Assembly: GCF_011745365.1 (NCBI RefSeq)
Contig: NW_024468913.1
Span: 1,798,001 to 1,862,000 of the forward strand
DNA: 64,000 bases
Source: Cryphonectria parasitica EP155
Taxonomy: Eukaryota > Ascomycota > Sordariomycetes > Diaporthales > Cryphonectriaceae
Reading direction: 5' to 3'
In this document: in pieces, positions 43,901 to 56,700 of the stretch
How the letters are laid out: the number at the start of each line of letters is the position of its first letter
Position numbering within the stretch: position 1 is the stretch's first letter
Program-made: the position numbers and the translations under genes
The notes under the pieces: model-generated
Seen by the model: only the letters and a program-made list of their open reading frames with translations
Told to the model about the DNA's origin: nothing
Databases searched by the model: none

Positions 43901-46041
43901 TCGAGCTCATGAACCCGACCGACTTTGCGCCCGAAGACACAATCTACTTGGACATGTTCATCGCACGAAACCTGCCCAAGTATCCGCAGTACCTGTTGCT
44001 GCCTGGCTCGACACTGACCAAGGTGTTGACTGGCCTTTGTAATTTCCCAGGGGCGGATCTGGCGGACGATGCCCAGTTGAGCGCCGAATATCTACTTTCT
44101 GTGTATCATCCTCCAGATCTCCCGACTCTGATGCCGTTATTCAAACAGGCCGGGTTTTACCGGATTCTGAAGAGGCAGTACAGGCTTGACAAGCAGTACG
44201 GCAAGCTTGTGCAGGCTTATTTCGAGGACCCGGACGACAAAGACGGCATTTTCGATTGCATTGCAGAGATTCTACGGCAACAGACAGTGCTTACAAAACG
44301 GCAGATCCAGGACGTACACCAGGTCATCCGAGACAATTCAGCTGAGCTTGTCGAGCTTGATCCGCAGAGGGCCGCCAGAGTGGTCGAAGACTATGCCTCG
44401 GAGCTGCATGGCCACATACTGCAATCCACGAGCAAGGAGCCGGAATTGCAATTTGACTACCTCAAAGCCTTCCTGGAGCCCGCAGCTGACAGGGTAGAAG
44501 GCCTCAAAGCTTCGCTAGACAGAGATCTCATTGAGTACTATGTGCAACTGATGTGCAGATTCGAACCATCTCATGTCTCGGATTATATTGGCTTGGTACA
44601 GGCCACAAACCTGCGCCTGGAAAAGCTACTGCCGACCATGGAGGAGACGGGCGTCATAGATGCCGCAGTGGTGCTGATGGCCCGCGAGGGGCAGGTCAAG
44701 GAGGCTATGGACCGACTTGTGAAGCACCTCGATACCCTGTCGTCGGCCCTGCAAGGTCTCCTCGTCGGTGGGGAGAGCCACGATGAAGCTGTCGACCCAG
44801 AGTTGCAGTCCGCAACTGAAGATCTACTGAGAGGCCTTCAAAAGTACACCCACGTTGGCATCTGGCTCTGTCAGGGGCAGACCAGGACTGCGAGGAAAAC
44901 GAACGGAGTGCAGAGGAGGCAGAAGTCGCAACCCAGTGATGACCTCTCGTTCGACGAAACATTGTGGCTGAGCCTGATCGATGCGACGGTGCAGATCACA
45001 CGTCGCCTATCAGCTGCAATCCACAAACTGGGCGGCCAGACCGCCATGGCTGCCGAGAACAGCAGGCAGGTCAACGGCAACACACCACATCAGCCGACCA
45101 TTGATACCGAGAAGCTAGTCACTCTGTTACGGACGCTTGTTCAGCATACCTTTACTGCTCTGCTGACGGCAACTTCCACATCACAAACCTCTCCAGCGAG
45201 TGGGCCTCTACGCGTGACCGTTCCAGGATCGACAGGGGGCGACAACCTGGCTTTCCTACGCATTCTCCGGGCTTTTCTCACCAAGGCTGCAGCTTCGTCG
45301 CCTAACCTTGCCGACCTGCGAGCGGTTCTGCAGTCCATTTTCGCGGCTTATGCATACGAAGAGTCAATACTACGCCTGTCGAACCGTCTTCTCGAGCGCA
45401 GCCTCTTTGTGAGTGTTAAGCAGGCGACCGAGCTCCGCCAACGGGGGTGGAGGCCCAGGGGCTCAACATGCGAGGCGTGTGGGGCCAGAGTTTGGGGCCC
45501 AGGGGCAATCTCCAGCGGCATAATTGACGCATGGGAAGAGAAGACGGCCGCGAAGGACCAGAGAAGGAAGGAAAGACTGGAGATGATGGGGAAGAAGACG
45601 ATGGAGCGTGGCAACGGCAAGGGCAGAGAAAAGGTCGACCGCGAAGGGATGATTTATGAGCATGTCGGCGAGGCCAGCGGCAGCGGAGGTCGAGGCAAGG
45701 GGAAAAGCTCAGCGGCGCCTATGACGCCCGAGTCTTTTGAAGCCAGGCCAAGCGCCGTGGAACGTGATGAGGCATCCGCTGACGAGCAGCATGACGAAGA
45801 GTCCACCAGAGAGCAGGCCCAAGATGATGACTCTGCAGCAGCACTGCAGAAGACGAGCGGGCTGGGCGCTGCGGACCAGAACCCTCATGTCCCTCAGCCA
45901 ATCGTGCTACTGGCCTGTAGGCATATATACCACCAGAGCTGTCTGGAGGCGCTGCAGGTGAGGGATGAGCTGACGGGCGCGGGAAAGCAGGTTGATGAAT
46001 ATGGTCGGGAGAGGGAATATAGATGCCCTATAGATGGGTAA
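40950..46041 (+). CDS. vps8: CORVET complex subunit Vps8
   Basis: Rab5-binding subunit of the CORVET tether, acting in endosomal fusion. Exons 40950-41282 and 41335-46041 give 1,679 residues. The 52-nt intron (GTATGT...CTGAC...GAAG) is chosen because it keeps the phase and gives a continuous Ser/Pro-rich segment (SVQGSVLSSPGSSVLPSLAS); an acceptor at 41356 would need a shifted donor. The N-terminal 190 residues are acidic then Ser/Arg-rich. A beta-propeller follows, with WEVVRWTKLRKL, VLGTSKGIILVFDYNQ and GHADGSIFTWD. The middle (about 500-1400) is an alpha-solenoid with clathrin-type repeats. A C-terminal RING-like part begins CEACGARVWGPG (about 1490), then a Lys/Glu-rich linker of about 140 residues, then ACRHIYHQSCLEAL and a final RCPIDG at the very end. 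The last zinc position therefore lacks the usual second Cys. Confidence 0.94.
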
Positions 46042-46430
46042 TAGTGGTTTGTAGCCAAATTAGTACTTGTACATGTGACTCTAGATATGACTTTATTGTT
46101 CTTCCTTCTTCCTCTTCTTTTTCTTTGCTCCTTGTTTCTCTCTTATTCTTGCTTGTTCAGTTGATTGTCTTCACGTTAAGTCGTATTCACGTAATATATA
46201 GAGCAGGGGGCCAGTGTACGTAGGAAGGTGCACAGGGGCTGCAGTGGTGTGATTACGACCCTATATACTATAGTGCCCTAGGTACCTGCCGCGGCCGGTA
46301 GCGCGAACAAGCCCAACGTCAGTCACGTCTCCCAACCGCGTCAGACGACTTGGCGCATCAACTGTTCCGATTGAACAACCTCCTCAATCTTCTTCTTCAC
46401 AATGCGCCACAGAAGCGGTCCACCTCGACC
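46042..46430. other. Intergenic region Vps8 to PIG-P
   Basis: Short gap between two genes on the same strand. The first half is T/CT-rich (likely the Vps8 3' end); no coding frame or repeat of note. Confidence 0.6.
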
Positions 46431-47360
46431 ATGTCGCTGAGCTCTGAAGAGGAAGAAGGGGACCAGTTCCTCTCTGATGGGCAACACAGCCTCGAAGATG
46501 AAGATCCCAACGATCTCTCAAGCGACTTTGAAGATGAAGTTGATGAGCCCTTCAACAATACCACCAACACCACGAACCGCTCCCACTCGCAGCCTGCGCC
46601 TGCCCCTTCAACCCAGGCGCAGATGCTCTCCTTCGGGCCCCCCTACTACGGCCGCCCGCCGACGCCCTTGCCTCCCTCACCCAGCCTGACCTCGCTGCTC
46701 CGACCCTCGCGGCCGACGACCCCAGACGCGAGCGACGACGAGGGCCTCAACAGCGCCGAGCCCGTACCCCGCGCGAGCCCAAAGGTGCCGACCTACGAAT
46801 ACTACGGCTTCGTGCTCTACCTGTTCTCGTCGTGCTGCTTCCTCATGTACCTGCTCTGGTCCTACCTGCCGTCCCCCTTCCTGCACGCGCTGGGCGTGCA
46901 CTACTACCCAGACCGGTGGTGGAGCCTCGCGGTCCCTTCGTTCCTCGTCGTGCTGCTGGCGTACATCTATGTCGCGCTGGCGCTGTACAACACAGAGTAC
47001 CTGACGCTGCCGCTGCACAGCCTCGAGACGATTGTGGACGAGGCGGGCAAGATTGCGGTGGTCGACGGGCGGGGCCGGATCGTGCACAGCGAAGAGAGGA
47101 GGCGGAATCTGGAGAGGGAGCGGGAGCGAGAGGATGCGAGGGGGGCGAGGGGGGTTGGTGGTGGTGGCGGTGGTGGTGGTCGTCATCACCTGCGCAAGGG
47201 GAGCGGAAACGGGTTTGCCTTGCGGGAGAGGGAAGTGGACTGGAGAGGGTGTTGGAATGAAGGGACTGATGCGGTGATGGATGTGCCGTTGGCGGGGGTC
47301 TGTGAGATTCTCTATCGGCGTGGTAGTATGGATGGGGATGGCAGTATAAAGGATGCTTGA
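46431..47360 (+). CDS. GPI-GlcNAc transferase subunit PIG-P (Gpi19)
   Basis: Subunit of the ER-membrane complex that transfers N-acetylglucosamine to phosphatidylinositol, the first step of GPI anchor synthesis. Single exon, 309 residues. The start ATG (gaccATGTCG) is the first in frame; upstream sequence in the same frame has no ATG. The N-terminal 115 residues are acidic, then Ser/Thr/Pro-rich, and probably cytosolic. The PIG-P domain begins PTYEYYGFVLYLFSS; two membrane helices lie near residues 123-145 and 161-186 (WWSLAVPSFLVVLLAYIYVA), joined by a short loop with LGVHYYPDRWW. After the helices comes the conserved TLPLHSLETIVDE region, an Arg/Glu-rich stretch and a Gly run, and finally DVPLAGVCEILYRR, a typical family end. 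Fungal PIG-P proteins often have such added hydrophilic regions. Confidence 0.92.
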   Translation: MSLSSEEEEGDQFLSDGQHSLEDEDPNDLSSDFEDEVDEPFNNTTNTTNRSHSQPAPAPSTQAQMLSFGPPYYGRPPTPLPPSPSLTSLLRPSRPTTPDASDDEGLNSAEPVPRASPKVPTYEYYGFVLYLFSSCCFLMYLLWSYLPSPFLHALGVHYYPDRWWSLAVPSFLVVLLAYIYVALALYNTEYLTLPLHSLETIVDEAGKIAVVDGRGRIVHSEERRRNLEREREREDARGARGVGGGGGGGGRHHLRKGSGNGFALREREVDWRGCWNEGTDAVMDVPLAGVCEILYRRGSMDGDGSIKDA

Positions 47361-50318
47361 AGTACATAATGACACCATCACTTGTTTTTATCACCGTGTC
47401 TTGAGAGTTCTGCAGGCAGTGAGCGAGGGGGTAGTGTCTTCCTCAGCAGCAGGTTGAAGCCAGCTATGGCGTCTGAACTGCACACCTCGTACCCATCCGT
47501 AGGTGCTGTCGAGGAAAGGAAGAGACAATTGACATGCTAGACAGCCTCTATTCCCATTCCACTTGATTTGCGAGTGTTGTATATCTTCAAATACTCCAGG
47601 CAACTTCTACTGAGCCTGTTGTGGAAAAATAGAATCTGTCTACTTCCTATACGCTATTGTCTGACAGAGAGCCTGAAGGTTGCGTCGACCAGATACGTAA
47701 AACAGATGCCTTGTATCGTATATGTATTTGATGATTTCAGAGGCCACATAAATATCTCGTGCAGAAAATGGTATGATATATCTCACGGCCGAGCTCAGGA
47801 AGATCTACCGCAGCTACTCTGAGACGGTGTTCCATATCTTCTTGGGCGTGCGCGTTGGGCAGGGTAAAGTGTCGGGTCGTACTGGTCAAATTTCTGTGCG
47901 ACCTACGCTCCTTTGTATTGTGGCATAGAAACAGGTCTCTGTTCTCGTAGCTCCAAAAGAGTTCGCGGCTCGTTCCCAATAGGTGCTTACTCATTGTCTG
48001 CAATGGTGACTTGCTTTGGTCAGGAATAGTCTTGAACATGAGCATGCCGGGGAAGAGAGCCTCAAGTCAGCATGCTATCTCCTCCCCCCCCCCTCCCCTC
48101 ATGCCAACCTTCAGATTCCATACGACGTTCCTCGCGCTTAAGAGGGCATTTCCTCATCCGGAAGATGTGCATGTTCGGGGTGGTAGGGATGAGATGCGGA
48201 ACTGAGGCTATTCCTACAACGAAGCCAAAGCAGCCTAATGCTTCAAGATGGCATGCACGTGTGTTCTTGAAATAGCAGTGTAATGGCGGCTGCCCCCTCG
48301 CACCCATCTCTTGCGACTTAGTTTGTGTATGTGTCTTGAAGGACCACACCCTCCGGACTGCAGCAGGCAAAAGTCAGCGCTAAGATCTGACCCAGGATGA
48401 GTGAGAGGAGAGGTGCATGTGGTAGGGCTGCATTGGCAATTGGCCTGTAAATTTGGCCCATCTTACCACACGCACCCCCCCCCCCTCCCCTTCTCACTTG
48501 GCCTTTTCGTTCTAGAAAACACAAGTAAACAAGAGGGCTAGCATAGTATATAGGATTGCTATGTAGTCAGCATTTGAGGCAGTCAGGGCACGGATCAGCA
48601 GCGATGCGTCTGAAAGATCCCAAGCAATGCCAAGATCCGGTAAAAAGAAGAAAATAATAAAGTTGGCGGGTTGCATGAAGTGACAGCGCTGATCGCAATG
48701 AACCGTGCAGACCATGTGTGTAAATAAGAGAGAAGGAGGCACAGCCAAGCCCAGCCACCCACCCACCAGGTCCTGGCGCCCCAAGACCAATTTAGTAGAG
48801 TGGATTCGTTGTGTAAGAGAGGCAGAGAGAGTTTGCTCAACCCTCCCTTGTCGTTTTACATGGCTGCCTCGGCAGCCAGTAGACTGTGATGACCACGTAG
48901 CATGCACACACCTAGCTAAGCCTGTGTGAGTTGGGCTCGGCGGCTCGGTGTGGTGTCTTGGGAGGGGTGTAGAATCCACTGGATTGATGGGTGGCCCGGT
49001 AATCTGCTGCTGCGGGTTCTTGGGTGAAAACCTGCATAAGAGAATCGCGATGCGTGTGCCCCCAAGCCGGCGGCCCCTCGTCATGTCGCCTCCTACGACG
49101 GCACGTCTTGTACACTTACTTTTGCCTAGAGAGACCATATTTATCGAAGATAATCTCGATATTTTGTCAATACATACATGGTAGATAGATCAATCATGGC
49201 CAAGAAGACTCTGTCAAAAAAGACTAGTCTGCGAGGTCGACGTGCCGAGGCATCCGAGAATAAGACCACGAAGAACCCAAACCCACCTCTTCTTTTCATG
49301 CTGCTGCTGCTGCTGCTGCTACCCGATATGCTGGGAAATGTCTTGGTGGTAAATAACAGAAATAAACTTGCCTAGGTCGAGCTCGTAAGATGCTGTGCTG
49401 TGCTGGGTCACCGCAGAGTATATGCACAAGTGAGACATGCAGGACGACAATGTGGTGTGCAGGTTCGAGATTCAAGGCTGCGTTCGCGAGGTCGTATTGG
49501 AAGGTGACCTAACCCAGCACTCGCAACGCCTAGCCACACTAACACCAAGGTACTGAAGGTGTCTTCCCGCCACTACGACAACCTTGTTTAGCCTGAAGAA
49601 CTGGGCCAACCCCACTGTCAACCCTCCCCCCGTATTACGACGACATCGAGCAGGGGCCTACTACCAGCCTACTGTACCAACCTCGCGTCCTGTTTGCTGC
49701 ATCCATGACCGTTTTGTTTTAAGCATTCTTGCTCTCTCAACTTTTCTCAGCCTCTCTCTTTCTCAGTCTTTCGATCCGACCTGACTTTCTCTTCTTTTCC
49801 GCCCGAACAGATCTCATATAGTCTTTATTTGACGGTTTTCTCAATTGTTGCCATTCTTCAAAATCTCATCCCACCTCTCATCTGCTTGGTCGTTGTTTCA
49901 CACGGAACACCTCCTCAATTTGTCTGCTGATTATCATAGGCTCCCTCCTATAAAGACAGTATTATAACCGCCAACTCTCTCTCCCTCTCTCTCGAGCTCT
50001 CTTTCACAGGGCCCTCCGCTCACGAAACATCGAAAAAAAATAATTTTTTTGGCTCTCAAGTCACCGCCGTTGGTTACTGGCGCGCTGATTTCCCCCAAGC
50101 CGGCGCTTTCTCAGCCCTTCCCTAGATTCTCGAGTCCCGGCGCCCTCACCTGGGTTGTTCTGGGGTGCCATTTCGACCGACCAACCATGCCGTCCATTGA
50201 GACCGCCATATAGTTGCACCGAACATTTACTCCCTCAACAAGTCGCAGCTCATACAGCCCAACACGCCTTGGACTGATTGCGTACAGAGCGATTGGAAGA
50301 ACAGTCTGCTCAGTAAGC
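47361..50318. other. Gene-free region
   Basis: About 3 kb without a supported gene. The minus frame 47737-48045 has protein-like composition but no motif. The final 700 bases are CT-rich and fit a long leader of the next gene. A short CTG repeat (about 49302-49320) is present. Confidence 0.55.
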
Positions 50319-52121
50319 ATGCCTCGACCACGAGTCGCCGTTCCCGTCCTCTCGTCTCCGCTTCCGGTACCTGTGGCGCCGAGACTAGATCCTCGGCAGG
50401 ACAATAGCGATCCCTCCTCTGGTTCTGGTTTCGGGGACAGTGGTAGCGGGAACAGCAACAGCAATAGCAACACCAACGACAGCAGAAGTAGCGACAGCAG
50501 TGATGGCGTCAGTACGACAGCTATAGTACGTTTTGGCCTTCCCTTCTCCCATCGCATTGAGTCGTGACCCCAGTAGGTCTTGCACACAGTATACTGACCA
50601 CTCCCCCGTCCGTCCTTGCAGATCATCCTTGCCGTGGTAGTGTCCATCATCGCATTAGTCTGCGCCTTTCTCTTCCTCCGTATCGTCCGATCTCGCAATG
50701 CTGAGCCGAGATATCTCCCCAAGCCTCTGAGGAAGCTGTGGTTGAAATGGAATGTTGGCCCCCGCCGCTCCAAGACACAATATGCCCGAACCGGCAATGG
50801 GGAAGATGACCGCTTCAACCCCCGGGTGCGCATGCGCGAGGCCCAGGACAACATGGAAGATGCCCTGCACATGGCGGTAGCACAGCAGGAAGCAGCAGCC
50901 CGCCGGGCCAGCCAGCAAGGCGCCACAGCTCAAGACGGCGTCAATCGGAACACCTCGGTCCGGTCCGTCATGACCCTCCCTGCCTACCGCCCCAAGGCCA
51001 CGGACACGGAACAGGTGCTGGGCCGGGAGGGCGAGCGTGATGGCATCGACACCGTCGTCGAGCTGCCGACCGCCGAGGAGGAAGAGGCCATGCGTGAGGA
51101 GGAGATGGATGCCTTGTACCAGATCCGACTGGCCAGGCGCCGCCAGCTCGCAGAGCGCGAGGAGAGACGGCAGGAGCGGAGAGAGGCAAGAGAGCGGCAC
51201 GATCATCGTGCTCTGGCCGACATCAGATCACGAGCGAGGGAGGCGGCCGACCAGGCCGTGCGAGAGGTCGATGAGCTCCGGGGACAGCACGACGCCATCA
51301 AGCACAACCGGCAGCGCGCTGTCAGCAGCGTCTCCTACGCGGATGTCGGCCTGGTCCGGGCAGATGGCACAAGGCTGCGCGCAAACAGCAATGAAAGCGA
51401 GCGCATGGGCTTGCTGAGTGACGCCGCGAGCATCGCCCTTAGCACGGGCGACGCTCAGAGTTCACTGCAGCACAGAAGGCACCCCAGCTCGCAGAGCGTC
51501 ATAAGCGTCGACACATTCAGAAGCAATAACGGAGGCGGCTCGAGGTCGGCGTCTCCAGGCCAGGGCACGGCGCGGAGCCGCGCCAGCTCGAGAGGCCAGC
51601 TGAGCGAGGGCTACAGCATGGCCACCCTGCCACGAACGGGCTCTGCCATGTCGCAACGAGCCGGGTCCAGCCCCGAACTGATTGACGCGGCCGAAGCAGA
51701 TATAGGCGAGACCGAGATGCCGCTGCATTCGCCTCCCGGGTACGACGACGTTTCCCTCGAAGAGCTGCCCCCGCCCGAGGTTTCCTACCAATCAGGGAAC
51801 TCGGGACGAGACAGCCCCTATAACGAGCCGCCGCCCGACTATCCCGGCCAAGCAGCGGAACGTGCACGCCGTGAGCAGGACAGTCCGACGCGAGCGCGAC
51901 AGAATCGTTTGTCAGCGCACATGGCTGACCTCGCTGCCCAACAACAGCACCAGTTGGCTGCTGCCGAGGCGCACGGAGCTTCAACACACACGAGGCAAAG
52001 CTCGAGAGGGGTCGGCGGCATCCCACAGCTTCCGAGCCTGAGGCTCTCTAATCTCCCGCAGATCGTCATCGAGCCCTCAAGCGCTCGACCAATAGACGAG
52101 CACGAGGACGAGAGGCCATGA
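50319..52121 (+). CDS. Single-pass membrane protein with two PPxY motifs
   Basis: I do not recognise a named family; similar single-pass proteins occur in other filamentous ascomycetes. Exons 50319-50525 and 50622-52121 (96-nt intron) give 568 residues. The first 68 residues are Pro-rich then Ser/Asn/Gly-rich, fitting an extracellular or lumenal O-glycosylated stub. The splice joins into one membrane helix, AIIILAVVVSIIALVCAFLF (about 68-90), followed by basic residues, so the long C-terminal part should be cytosolic. That part has a Glu/Arg-rich coiled-coil region (about 225-300), a Ser-rich disordered region, and two PPxY motifs: PPGY near residue 440 and PPDY near 473. PPxY motifs recruit Nedd4/Rsp5 ubiquitin ligases, so an adaptor role at a membrane is a reasonable inference. 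No signal peptide is obvious; the helix may act as signal anchor. Confidence 0.82.
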
Positions 52122-52998
52122 TCGTTACCAAGGGAAGGCCTTGCAAAGGTGTAGAGATGGCAATGATGGGAAGCCAGACCCAACAATGGCAGTGTTGTAC
52201 AGAACCGCGGGCAGACATGATCCCATGACGGACGAGTAAACGACCAGTCTCGAAGAAACAAAAGGATAAGCCAGGAGGAGGAAGCTTTCCCAGCATTTCT
52301 CCATCCGGTTTCTTTTTTCTTTTTCTTCCTTTTTTCTCATTTCCTACCGAAAGAATCCGAAGGCGGAGGCGTCAATCCTTTTTAGCGGACAATTGCAAAG
52401 ATACCAAATCTTCAGGTCATACGTACATATATATATATATACACAGGGGAGTCAGTCATAACCTAGTCGGCAATGAATATTACAAACGTCTGTATTCTTG
52501 GGGAGTTTGGAGAAAAAAGGAAGGGGGGGGGGGGACCGTAGGCTCAGCATCTTGCATTTAAACATAATTGTAAATTACGATGTAATCTGCATCAAAATGT
52601 TGCTACCTCTTTTGAATTTCTATTCGTGGTGAAGTTGTTTTGAATTCTGAAAAATAATCTTCCTGATAACATTGATCCGCAGATTCATTCGCCCCCCTCC
52701 ATGGCCACGATAATGAAACATCACCACCAATGCTGGACTCGATTGCAAAGTTTCAAGAACACAAGCAGGCTATGTAATGCAGGAGCTGTGAGTTGGAGAT
52801 TGGGAAAGATAAAAGCTGCTAGATAAATCCCAGTCAGTGCTTGATCGACCTCTTGACTTCCTTCGCCGCCTTCTCATGGTCGTGTCTGTAGCAGCATGCT
52901 GACACACATCCCTAGTTCCAAGCCCTAAGAGATGCTCGAGAGGAGATTAATGAGGGAGAATAGAACGGAATATCATTATAGGAATAGAATGTATGTGT

Positions 52999-53120
<122 letters not shown>

Positions 53121-53662
53121 GAGATTGAGTATAAACAGGCAAACAATCAGCAGACTTTATCTCGAGGCCCCAAGCCAAACCCGGTTCGCCTTTCAATTCC
53201 GGCTCACTCAACAAATTCTCCTCCCTCCCATAATATAAATAAGAACTTCTTTCAAGCCTCCCAAAGATACACAAAAGAATTACCTGGCGGCGCCAGCCAG
53301 GTGTAAGAACAGTCTTCAAGCCCCCAGTAAATGAAATGAAGCTTGAGTGATAGGTATCATCGTCATCTCTACCTCGCTTTCCGTAGCATGTGAAACATTG
53401 CAATGCGGGTGATAATCGAACAGTCTGCGGCTGGGTATTTGGTCTTTCTGTTGTCCGGCTGCTTCGGCGTCTAGGGACGCGCAGCTATCGTAATATGATG
53501 GTCAGCACGCTGGGTGCTTGCTGCCCGATCGCCTTTCGAAGCGAGCCCTGGTGACTGTATGGCTCCAGCTACATCAAAAGGCGGCGGTGATGGGTATTTC
53601 GCGACGCTGCAAATCCAGAGATCGTCTCCCACTGTGTGATGATCTCCCCTCTGCCCGGGTTT

Positions 53663-53683
53663 TGGGGGGGGGGGGGGGGGGAG
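53663..53683. repeat. Poly-G run
   Basis: Homopolymer of about 18 G in non-coding DNA about 60 bases past the end of the kinase gene. Exact length is likely to be unreliable. Confidence 0.85.
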
Positions 53684-53743
53684 AGTGTTGATGACTTGTT
53701 GCAATTTCAACCAATTCTCGTGAGACCACGGTCCTCAAGACAT

Positions 53744-56700
53744 TCATCGGTCCTCACCACCTCTTGCCTTCCCTCTCCTACGGAAAAAGTCCATAACCCT
53801 CCTAGCCGCTCCACTACTGCCCGCAGGACCGTGCCGTTGTGTCTGCGAGTATTCGTCCGTATCGTAGGCATCAACGAATCGCTTATTCTTGGATAGAACA
53901 CCGCGGCCACCCCTACTAGGAGTTCTCCTGGAGTCGGACTGGTCGAGCGAGTAGGCCGATTGGTTTGTTGGCCGTTGAATGTGCTCAGCAGACGAACCCG
54001 AGGCACTATTGGGGGCTGCGCCCTGCTGCTGCTGGTGCATCATACGAGCCTGCGCCTGGTTCTGCCTAGCATCTTGCTGCCTTTGGTCCAGATGCGTATT
54101 TGCTGGGCCGTACTGATGCTGCTGATACTGTTGAGCCTGGCCAGGTGCCGAGGTTGGGGCGGGTCCCTGAGGATGTTGTAGTTGAGCATACATGCCGTCG
54201 ATGTCGGTAGCATCCGGCGCGTGGGGTTGCTCGAAATACCGTCCATGTTCATCAACCTGCGGCGGATCCTGGGCCGCCAGGCTCGGTTGTGAACCACGCT
54301 GGTCGTAGCCGTCATCCTTTCCGAGCCCAATGGCCTTCAGGGAGAACGAGTTGGGCAGCAACGAGAAGCGCTTGCTCTGCTTATCGAGAGATGTCGACGA
54401 CCCTGTCATGCTCCCAGACCTCTTCTTCCCTCCCAGGCCGAGCGAGAACGACCGCCGCGAGGGCTTCGAGTCCATGGACGGACGTCCCACAGCATCGTCG
54501 GCGATGGGCTTTGTCATGCTGACAGGAGGATACCTCTTCTCTTCGGGCCGAATTTGTTGGCTCTTGCGGTTCCGATTGCCGAAGAGCGACCCGCTCCGAC
54601 CGAAGATCTTGCCGCCGATTTCACCAATCGTGTTGGATCGCCTGTGGCCCTTGGTGTCGCTGCCAGCATCGGAGTATCCGGAGTTGCTGCCAGGTTTGTT
54701 GTGCGTGTTGGCGGAGAGTCTGCCGAAATCTGTGCTCTGCGTATGCGCGTGACCAGAGTGTTCGTGGTTGGAGCGACCGGGCGGTTGTTGTATTCTTCCA
54801 TGCACGTTAGTATCAGCAACCATAGGGGCGGACGGCTGGCCATACTGAGATCTCCCGCTTCCAAGACCCATTGAATTGGCTGACCCGCCAGTCATGGGAC
54901 GTCCTGAAGCGCCCATGCCAGAGCTCATCCAGGAGCCATCAGAAGCTGCTCGTGTAGATTCCCGACTCGTCCTAGATGGCGCCACGTTCTGGTTGTTGTT
55001 CATGTGCGAGCTTGGCGGTTTCCTCGAAGAGACGGGGGGGTACTGCGGGCCTGCCGGCGGGTCTCGGGGCAGCGGCTTCTCAGGCTGAACCTCGACGGGC
55101 CCTTGACTACTTGAGCGCGCCTTGGTCTTCATGGAGCTGCCACCCTGGGCACTGCTGGCGGTCTCGCCACGTTGTGTCTGCGTATTGGGCGCGACGTATT
55201 CCACCTGCACAGTCCTCCTCTTGTTGTCCCTCTGCTGCTTGGCATGCGCCGCAGCCTCGGCCTCGGGATCGACAGTACCCTGCTTGCTAGCCAGGCCGCC
55301 GATGGCTGGCGCGGGCGCGGCCTTTCTGTGCGCTTCCCTGACAGAAGCACTGCGGCCCATCATTGGTCGGTCGTCCTCCTCTCCGACGGTCGTGTTCTGG
55401 ATCTCCCCTGGTGTGGTCGTGCTGCTGGTGATAAACTCGACGACGTGCGCGTACTCGCTCAGCCAGCTGTGCCTGGCAACTTCGAAAAGGTCGGCGCGCT
55501 TTCGCGGGTTCGGGACTAGTATTCGTCGCAACAGGTCGCGTGCATGAGGTGTTACATACTCGGGAAAGGTGAGAGGGGTGTTGACGATATACTTGTAGAG
55601 CAGATTAATGTTGTCACCTTCGGGGTTCGCGGGGTCGTCGTCGAAAGGCAAATAGCCTGCCAGCATGGCGTACTGAGATTGTGTCAGCCCCGCCTGGAAG
55701 TGAACAGATTAGCTCGAACTGGGCGACTCACCAATATCACACCACAGCTCCATACATCAACCTTGCGACCGGTGTACAGCGAGTCGCTGACGACCAACTC
55801 TGGAGCGGCATAGCAGGGGCTGCCACAGCTTGTCTGCATCAGATCGCCCTTCCTCAACCCATTAGGCTTCACCTGGTTCAAGCCCATGCGCTTGACAAAT
55901 TCCCGGTCGCTAAGGTTGTTCTCCTCCTCTTCGGAGAGCTCCTCCGTAGGGTCGAATGTGTTTGCAAAACCAAAGTCGGTGATGATGATGTTGCGGTTGC
56001 GGTCGAGCAGGAGGTTCTCCAGCTTCAGGTCTCGGTGCACGATACCCTTCTTGTGCAGGTACCCAACGCCGGACACAAGCTGGGCGAAGAGCCGTCGGGC
56101 GGCGTTGTCCTTCAGGTAGCGATGGTTGAGGATGTAGTCGAAAAGCTCGCCACCTGAAGCATACTCTAGGACGATGCCGTAATGCCTCTCAGACTCTTCC
56201 ATCTTGTGCAGCCGGACGATGTTGGGGTGCGTCAGCTGCTTCAGGATGTGGACCTCACGCATGATCTTGGCCATGCGAGACGGGTTACTACCAAGCTGAT
56301 CCTTTTTGATGAGCTTGATGGCGACCTGTACAGAAGCGGGTGGTGGTTAGCCTCATGAGCCTTTGGTATTATCAACTTGCCAAGGCTGGGTCGTTCGTCT
56401 TACCTGCACGCCGCCCTCCTGTTTCCAACCAAGCTTGACCTTGCCAAACTCGCCCTCACCGATAGTGTTGCCCAGAATGTACTCGCCAAACTTGGTGTGC
56501 TTTTCTCGCTTGCTGTAGTCGTGTCTGCTCCGGGTACCACGCCGAGACTCCTCACCCTGCTGCTCACCGGCTGTGGCGGCGGCAACGGCATCATCAAGAG
56601 CTTCTGACGGGTGTCGGTGCGACAGTGCGGCGCGTTCACGTTCCCGCTCGATGTCGACCTCGGGTTGTGACACCAGCATTGTGTTTAATATCTCACTCGC

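Noticed and set aside
47737..48045. Minus-strand frame of 102 codons with protein-like composition
   Set aside because: No recognisable domain, no splice partner upstream, and the length is within chance for this base composition. Kept only as a note.
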